Below, piece after piece: positions 58,486-64,000 of a stretch of DNA of 64,000 nucleotides (positions are counted from its first letter, which is position 1; every line of letters begins with the position of its first letter). The notes under the pieces were generated by a model. That model was not told where the DNA came from. It saw only the letters and a list, made by a program, of their open reading frames with translations, and made no database searches. This DNA is from Marsupella aquatica (taxonomy: Eukaryota > Marchantiophyta). The stretch is from assembly GCA_973895155.1 (NCBI GenBank), contig OZ316898.1, positions 6,572,001-6,636,000 on the forward strand. The letters run 5' to 3'. A program made the translations under genes and the position numbers.

Positions 58486-61400
58486 TCCATCTTACATTCC
58501 TTTGACAACTTTTCCAAGAAATCTCAGACGTGGAGGATTCTGTTTGTGTCAAGGTTGGAGTGTTCTTGGACGGCTCTTGTTTGCCTATGCCTCCATTGGA
58601 GTTGCCATTGATTGTGTTGTAGTCAGTAGGAGGGCGTAGCTGCACGTTTCTTGTGCATCTGCAATGCACCTCGCACATCAAGTTGGTGGTGAGACTGATA
58701 GGATGCGACCACTTCTTCTTGCGGTTTCCTAATTCTTGATGGATTTGATTCAGATTTGTTACATTTGTCTGTGCAGTTTCGACTTGAGTGATTATTTTTG
58801 TTGAGAGAATAAAAACCAAATAGTTGCAACAGTACCCAGAATAGTAAGTGGAACTGCCCAAAGGGCCTGGACGCAAGCAGGCCAGATGGGTCGAAGGTGT
58901 AATTAGCAACCATGAGACAAGGCGAACACCCACACAATTTCTACTAGTGGAGGTAAGCTAAAAACTTGATCTACCTCTCCCCCTGGATCTAAGTTAAAGA
59001 CGCGGGTCAGAAGATACCAATATCACTAGATCCAAAAGCATCCCCACATATTGCCCTGTTTGGGTCAATAGGGTGTGTCAAAACAGTGCCCTAAATGAGA
59101 TAGGGTGTTTGGGTCAATAGGGCGTTTGGGCGTGTCAAAACAATGCCATAATTGAGATACAACCAAAGCCACAAAACTGCTTTATGGCCAGGAAGGAGTT
59201 ACAGGCTACCTAAATACACGTGCCATCATAATTTTATATCTAAAATTTTTCAGCCCCTAACACTTGCTTATGAGAGAACTTTGACGGGTCAGGTTTTCTT
59301 TGGTGGGTTGCTCAGAGACCACATCATCCCCACCAGCTGCGAGAGATGAGTGAACGTTGATGGACTCCTTGTGAGAGGACTCACTCATGGGTGAGCATGG
59401 GCCAGCAATATCTGCAGAAATAAGATTGGACAATCAGTGTCCCCCCCCCCCCCAATATGGTTAGACTGGATGGGGGTTGCTAGTGCACACCCCAACTCAT
59501 CAGTTCTAGGGTGCAGGAGGCCTTGTCTGGTAGGTAGAGAGCATGGCTTAAAATTTCCATGGCTGGGTGCCGATTGAAAAAGAGCTTTAGCAAGCACCTC
59601 TGGCTAAAGTTGCTGCTGCTGGGCATTCTTGTGACAAGTTGGGGTGCCCTAAGCTTGTTGCTAGAGATCCACGCAAGGACGGATTGCATTGTGTACTTTT
59701 CATGATTACATTAGATTTCAATATTAGACATGGGTAAGTAGGGTGACAACTGAATTTTGCCTTCTATACTGTCACACATGTTATGAGTAACCTTCACATC
59801 CAAAGACCATGCCTAATCACATCACACATGTTATGTAGTCAGACCTAAGCTTGTAGCCTCTTGTGAGTCTCACATCCAAACATTATGTTCTATCTCATGA
59901 AATATGCTCAACAACCGTGGTTGGTATCCTTTGTTTCCCTGGGTCAGCTAGTAGTTGTCCTTTGGATTGATGGACCAAAGGAATGAAGGAATCATTGTTA
60001 TTCTAGAGACCTCACTAGCTTGGGAATAACTGACCCAAAACTGAGATATTGTTTTGATGGGTGGGGCTCCAGAATTTAAGGGAACTTCTCCTCTATGGGG
60101 GCCTGAAAGTTGGGTTTAGGGTTGGGGCCTGAAAGTTGGATTTAGGGTTTAAACCCTAAATCTGAAAGGCCTCTACTACCTTCCCAATGTTGCTTATGCC
60201 TTGCATTCTGGAGGAAAGCTATCAATAGTTTAGCGTTCATACTTACAGGTTATCCATCGGACTTAGACCACCCCATAAAATGCAAGTATCTTTATCAGGG
60301 TTATGTAAACCACACAGAAGTCAAAACGTGGGAGTGTTGCACTGGGAGTGAATCAATTATTTTTATTTCTTGTAAATTTTTTCCACTAAACCTCTTGATT
60401 GAAAAAGCCCAAATATAATTTTTGGCCAAGTTCAGCACTAGCTGTGTCATAGGCATTCTAGTCTCTAAATGGTAGGATGCATTATTGGCTGGCTTATCCG
60501 TCCTGAATCTTGGACATTTCAGTCAACACAGACGCACCGATGATTAACAAAAAATATTAGACCTGACAACAGCAGGTAAAGAGCGACCCTTTATTTTCCC
60601 ACACATGTTATGAAGTACCCCTCACATCCAAACATTATGTCTTATCACATGTGCTATGTAGTCATACCCAAGCTCATAGCTCCTCGTGAGTCTCACGTCC
60701 ACATGGTATGCCTTGTGTCATATGCTACATTTGTTGCTCCACAATAAACATGACACCCTCTGTTTCCCTAGGTCAACCAGAATTTGTCCCTACAGGAAGG
60801 AAGGAAGTGTGATATATATAAATCAAGGAACTATGGGTTCTCTAAAACCCACACTTGCTCCCAAATAGTACAACCACCAATCCTTACAGTCTAAGTATTG
60901 GGGCAAGATTCAGCACTTATCTTCCTCTTTTAGGACCCTGGGCACTAGATTTGGCAATACTAAACTGTGGAAGATCTAGCCGTGTAGGTTACATGTGCCA
61001 AGGGTGATTACCACCACGGTGTCCTTCTGGTTTGTTCAGAACCTTTGTACATTAACTCATTTAATTTCAGTAAATAACTCACCTCCAGAAATGTTATTCT
61101 TGTGCTTTTATTTTTGGATTTTGAGAATAATAATACACTGAAAGTCAGTGTTTACACCAAGATGCTTAGAATATTCTTAAAATTTACATGACAACATTCT
61201 TTCCATGTAAATGTTTTTGGTTAGTTAGCCCAAAATCTTACTATAAAAGTGCCAACTGAAGTCTATTCTCTAAAGTGAAGCCTCTAGACCCTAACTCCCA
61301 ATGACAAAACTGATAATGAGGTTCAATAAGATCAAAATTTTAAATGAGGATTGGACAAAAGTGACATTGACTCTAAATAATGATAAAATTGAAATGAGTA

Positions 61401-61960
61401 TGGACAAAAATAAGGATGGGGCAAACACTAACCAAAATAGCATATAAATTTTATTGTGCAATATTTTTCTTGACATCTATTTACTTTCAAGGAACGGGTA
61501 CGTCATGGGGCTAGTTCTAAGAATGATTTATTTAGTGCACTAAGGTAGTAACATACCTCCACTGGACCATTGGGACTGTCCCCTACATACATGGCCCAAT
61601 CCAACTATTTGATCACCATTACCAGCTACTCTTCAGGGCCTACACTAGAGTGAAGACTTTAGACCATGATTGTGGGAGTGTACCTGAAATTGGATGGACA
61701 ATGGGGCTTGTGGGCATGTTGAGTCTTTTGAGACTTGTGCAACTGGCTTGAATGTACTCACCTCTATGCTCAAACAAAGGGCACTAAGGCTAGTATTGAA
61801 AAAGAACTCTGAGAGACCCCCTCTTGGATTGCAATGGGGCTCAGGGAGGGGTCCAATGGAAGCAAACCAGTCCCTACCAAGCTGACCATGGTAGAACCAG
61901 GACCGAGGTTTGTTAACCAGAGGGTAGTGCAGTGCACAGCTTTGTGCCCCTTCTTTGCTT
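58486..61960. repeat. Gene-poor spacer with dispersed repeats
   Basis: No gene is recognised. Contents: a tandem pair around GTTTGGGTCAATAGGG at 59048-59157, a poly-C run at 59440-59453, two related ~195-bp segments at 59765-59960 and 60595-60790 (also related to 11820-11940), and a telomere-motif palindrome at 60139-60162. The rest is AT-rich unique sequence. Confidence 0.5.
60139..60162. repeat. 24-bp perfect palindrome of head-to-head TTTAGGG motifs
   Basis: TTTAGGGTTT meets AAACCCTAAA at 60150/60151, with two more paired bases on each side. The preceding 40 bp contain two copies of GGGGCCTGAAAGTTGG-TTTAGGG. Too short for an interstitial telomere array, but the plant telomere unit is exact. 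Confidence 0.85.
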
Positions 61961-61975
61961 TACCTCTACCGCCGC

Positions 61976-61984
61976 AACCCTAAA
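61976..61984 (+). promoter_or_regulatory. Telo-box in the eS10 leader
   Basis: AACCCTAAA lies about 110 bp before the 5'-leader splice donor. Telo-boxes are common near the start sites of plant ribosomal protein genes. The position fits a leader or proximal promoter. Confidence 0.6.
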
Positions 61985-62084
61985 TCCTTCTTTTCGCTTC
62001 TTCGTCGTCCTCCTCTTCCCGACAGCTGAGTTCTTCTCGCACGACGTTCTCAGCCTCGTCGACTCGATTTATCGGCGGTGATCG

Positions 62085-62561
62085 GTAAGCTTCTTGTGCC
62101 TCCTTGCCGTCAGCAATCGTCGCCGTCTTCGTTTCTCTTTTGGTCCTGGAATGGTGTGAAATTTGGCCGTCTTTGTCCCCGAATGCAATTTTTGGTTCTT
62201 CTTTTCGAGAAACTGTGCAGCATTTTATGAAGTGAGGGGTTTTTCAGCTGTCAACTGTTCTCTGGTTTTGCTTTCTGTGAGTTGAATTCGTTTTTCTGAG
62301 TCGGTGGCAGAAATCATATGTGGATTCTTTTGGCTGTCTGCAATTGTTTGTGCTCGTAATGGCCATACCGTCCTCTCCTCCTCCGACCAGGAGCGATCCC
62401 TTGTTGTCAACTAGTTCTGATTTTTCCTTGGTGATGCGATCGGTTGTTTCGTAGGACGCAATTTGTCTGACGGGCTTCGTTGAGGGAGGAGAATGTGTCT
62501 GTTTAGGGTTCGCCGTTCGTAGATCATGTGGTTGAGGACTTTTTACAATTTCTGTGTGCAG
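62085..62561 (+). other. 5'-leader intron of eS10
   Basis: 477 bp from GTAAGC (donor at 62085) to GTGTGCAG (acceptor ending 62561), 50 bp before the ATG. It is T-rich, as plant introns are. Leader introns of this kind often enhance expression; no alternative frame is opened. Confidence 0.7.
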
Positions 62562-62611
62562 GAGGTAAAACTTTATTGAGCTCTGCACAGTAACAGGCAA
62601 GACGGGGCGCC

Positions 62612-63178
62612 ATGTTGATTCCTAAGAAGAACCGCGTGGAGGTGTACAAGTATCTGTTCAAGGAGGGCGTGCTGTACGCCAAGAAGGACTATAATGCACC
62701 CAAGCACCCAGAGATCGATGTGCCCAACTTGCAGGTGATCAAGTTGATGCAGTCTTTCAAGTCGAAGGAATACGTGAAGGAGTCTTTTGCGTGGAGGCAT
62801 TACTACTGGTACCTCACTAACGATGGTATCGAGCATTTGAGGACCTACTTGAATCTCCCGTCTGAGATTGTGCCGGCGACTTTGAAGAAGTCTGCACGAC
62901 CACCGAGCAGGCCGCTCGGGGCAGCCGGAGGTGACCGCCCACCCAGAGGGCCTCCTCGTTTTGGAGAGGGAGGAGATAGACCTCGTTTTAGTGACAGGGA
63001 AGGATACCGTGGAGGAGCTCCCCGGGGAGCTCCAGGAGGTGGATTCGCTGGTGGTGAGAAGGGAGGCGCCCCTGGAGAGTACCGACCTGAGTTCCGAGGG
63101 GGATCTGGCGGACGCGGAGGATTCGGACGTGGTGGTGGGAGCTTCGGCGGAGGTGCCCCCGGCGCTCCTGCCGAGTAG
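62612..63178 (+). CDS. RPS10: Small-subunit ribosomal protein eS10 (S10e)
   Basis: 188 residues in one coding exon. Residues 1-95 form the S10/plectin domain: [19 protein letters not shown] at the start, then [39 protein letters not shown] and [14 protein letters not shown]. The remainder is a Gly/Arg/Pro-rich tail typical of plant S10 proteins, ending GAPGAPAE. It sits in the 40S beak and contacts mRNA near the entry channel. The leader has a telo-box and an intron. Long open frames on the opposite strand and in other frames come from the GC-rich tail and are not genes. Confidence 0.97.
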   Translation: MLIPKKNRVEVYKYLFKEGVLYAKKDYNAPKHPEIDVPNLQVIKLMQSFKSKEYVKESFAWRHYYWYLTNDGIEHLRTYLNLPSEIVPATLKKSARPPSRPLGAAGGDRPPRGPPRFGEGGDRPRFSDREGYRGGAPRGAPGGGFAGGEKGGAPGEYRPEFRGGSGGRGGFGRGGGSFGGGAPGAPAE

Positions 63179-64000
63179 GAGAACTTCACCGGCTAGTTTT
63201 GCCCGGGCTAGACGTCCTGGATGGGCTGTGAGCTCGGCTAGAGTTCTGTTAGAGTGCAACCCGAATTGTCAACTCCATTGTCAACCAATTTTTGAGTTAG
63301 TAAGTTACATTGCTGCCACTCTTGCAAATCTATATATTTTTACTTGTCAATGAATGATCTTGGGCAATTGAGTACTCAGCCATCAGCTTCTTGTCATAGT
63401 GGAAGGGAGTACACGGTAGTTTTTACGTCTGTATGCTTTGTGTAACTTTAACGGTGTTTCTACTCATCAGCGAAATCCCACTGTAGAATTACAATCTTAG
63501 GTACAAGGACTGCTTAATGGATGTTTTGAACCTGTGACGCGTCTCCCGGGTGGATAAGTATAATTGATGAGCCGAATTGTCCGCGGATGATTGGCTTCTG
63601 CTTGTAATCTTAATTTAGGGTGGCCTCATCAACTTTTACAGCTCACTTGAATCATGCTTTAGCCCAGTGTGCTTTTTTGTGGCTTTGTTAATATCACTAG
63701 CAGGACGAAATACGGGTGCCAAAAGCCAAGATGGAACGAGCCTACCCGCCTGCGGGGTGATTTGCATTCGAGTCGTTGTCTCCAAATGAAAAGTTTACCA
63801 GGGCAAGACTCCAACAATTTGTATCTGACCATCGTTTCAGACAGTAGATTGTAGCATCATTTTTTCCATATGCTGGGGATCCATCACCAAGGCCGATTGC
63901 TCTTCTGTGTTCTTGAACGCTGTTTTTTAGGCAATCGAAGTCATTGTGTACGATGAGACATTGTTACTTAGGCGTGTACGAAGATGGATATAAATAAAAG
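63179..64000 (+). other. 3' region of eS10 and flank
   Basis: Holds the probable eS10 3' untranslated region. The segment 63510-63645 repeats sequence found at 58345-58485. An AATAAA word appears at the far right edge (about 63992). No further gene is seen. Confidence 0.45.

Noticed and set aside
62573-63259. 228-codon minus-strand frame opposite eS10
   Set aside because: It is the complement of the eS10 coding region; its content reflects the Gly/Arg-rich tail.

Overview
The window is nuclear DNA of a land plant. It shows spliced genes with canonical GT-AG introns, long AT-rich repeat-laden spacers, a plant-type ethanolamine-phosphate cytidylyltransferase, a plant golgin-candidate 3/4 type Golgi tether, a KDEL receptor, a VOC/glyoxalase-like gene and ribosomal protein eS10 with a telo-box in its leader. 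The transposon proteins in the middle resemble families I associate with bryophyte genomes, so a moss or liverwort is my best guess. That is an inference, not a sequence match.

Layout. 0.7-1.9 kb: 5' end of PECT1 on the minus strand, running off the left edge. 2-12 kb: gene-poor spacer with simple repeats, small tandem duplications, a near-perfect hairpin and retroelement debris. 12-16.2 kb: two diverged copies of a long repeat, the second carrying a 287-bp MITE with an 8-bp target duplication. 16.9-17.9 kb: six tandem CpG-rich units just upstream of a 16-exon golgin gene (18.4-25.7 kb). 27.9-28.8 kb: three-exon VOC-family gene (minus) with a 70-bp minisatellite behind its start. 29.9-33.8 kb: spacer. 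33.85-55.76 kb: a block of mobile DNA bounded by an ~87-bp nearly identical inverted repeat. 56.9-57.6 kb: intronless KDEL receptor. 57.6-61.9 kb: repeat-bearing spacer. 62.0-63.2 kb: eS10.

The striking part is 34.5-45.0 kb. It holds a divergent gene pair: a minus-strand DDE-transposase-like protein with Cys clusters and two SUMO-interacting-like motifs, and a plus-strand protein joining a ParB-like domain to an amino-DNA-methyltransferase domain. A small third reading frame follows. Sixteen copies of a 15-bp palindrome, TAGCGCCNGGCGCTA or close variants, lie only in the introns and spacers of this 10-kb block; four sit at a regular ~104-bp spacing between the two divergent starts. A short inverted repeat lies just outside the first and last palindromes. 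The large genes carry a few nonsense codons or frameshifts, so this copy looks recently inactivated. I read it as a transposon family coupling a transposase to a DNA methylase and a dispersed palindromic site.

Next to it (45.1-55 kb) lie an intact RPA-like OB-fold gene, a degraded Mutator-like transposase (minus) with a CCHC knuckle, a convergent partner gene with a duplicated exon-intron cassette, and a 1.5-kb higher-order tandem repeat between the two convergent genes. The host genes on either side look intact, apart from one splice-site question in the golgin.
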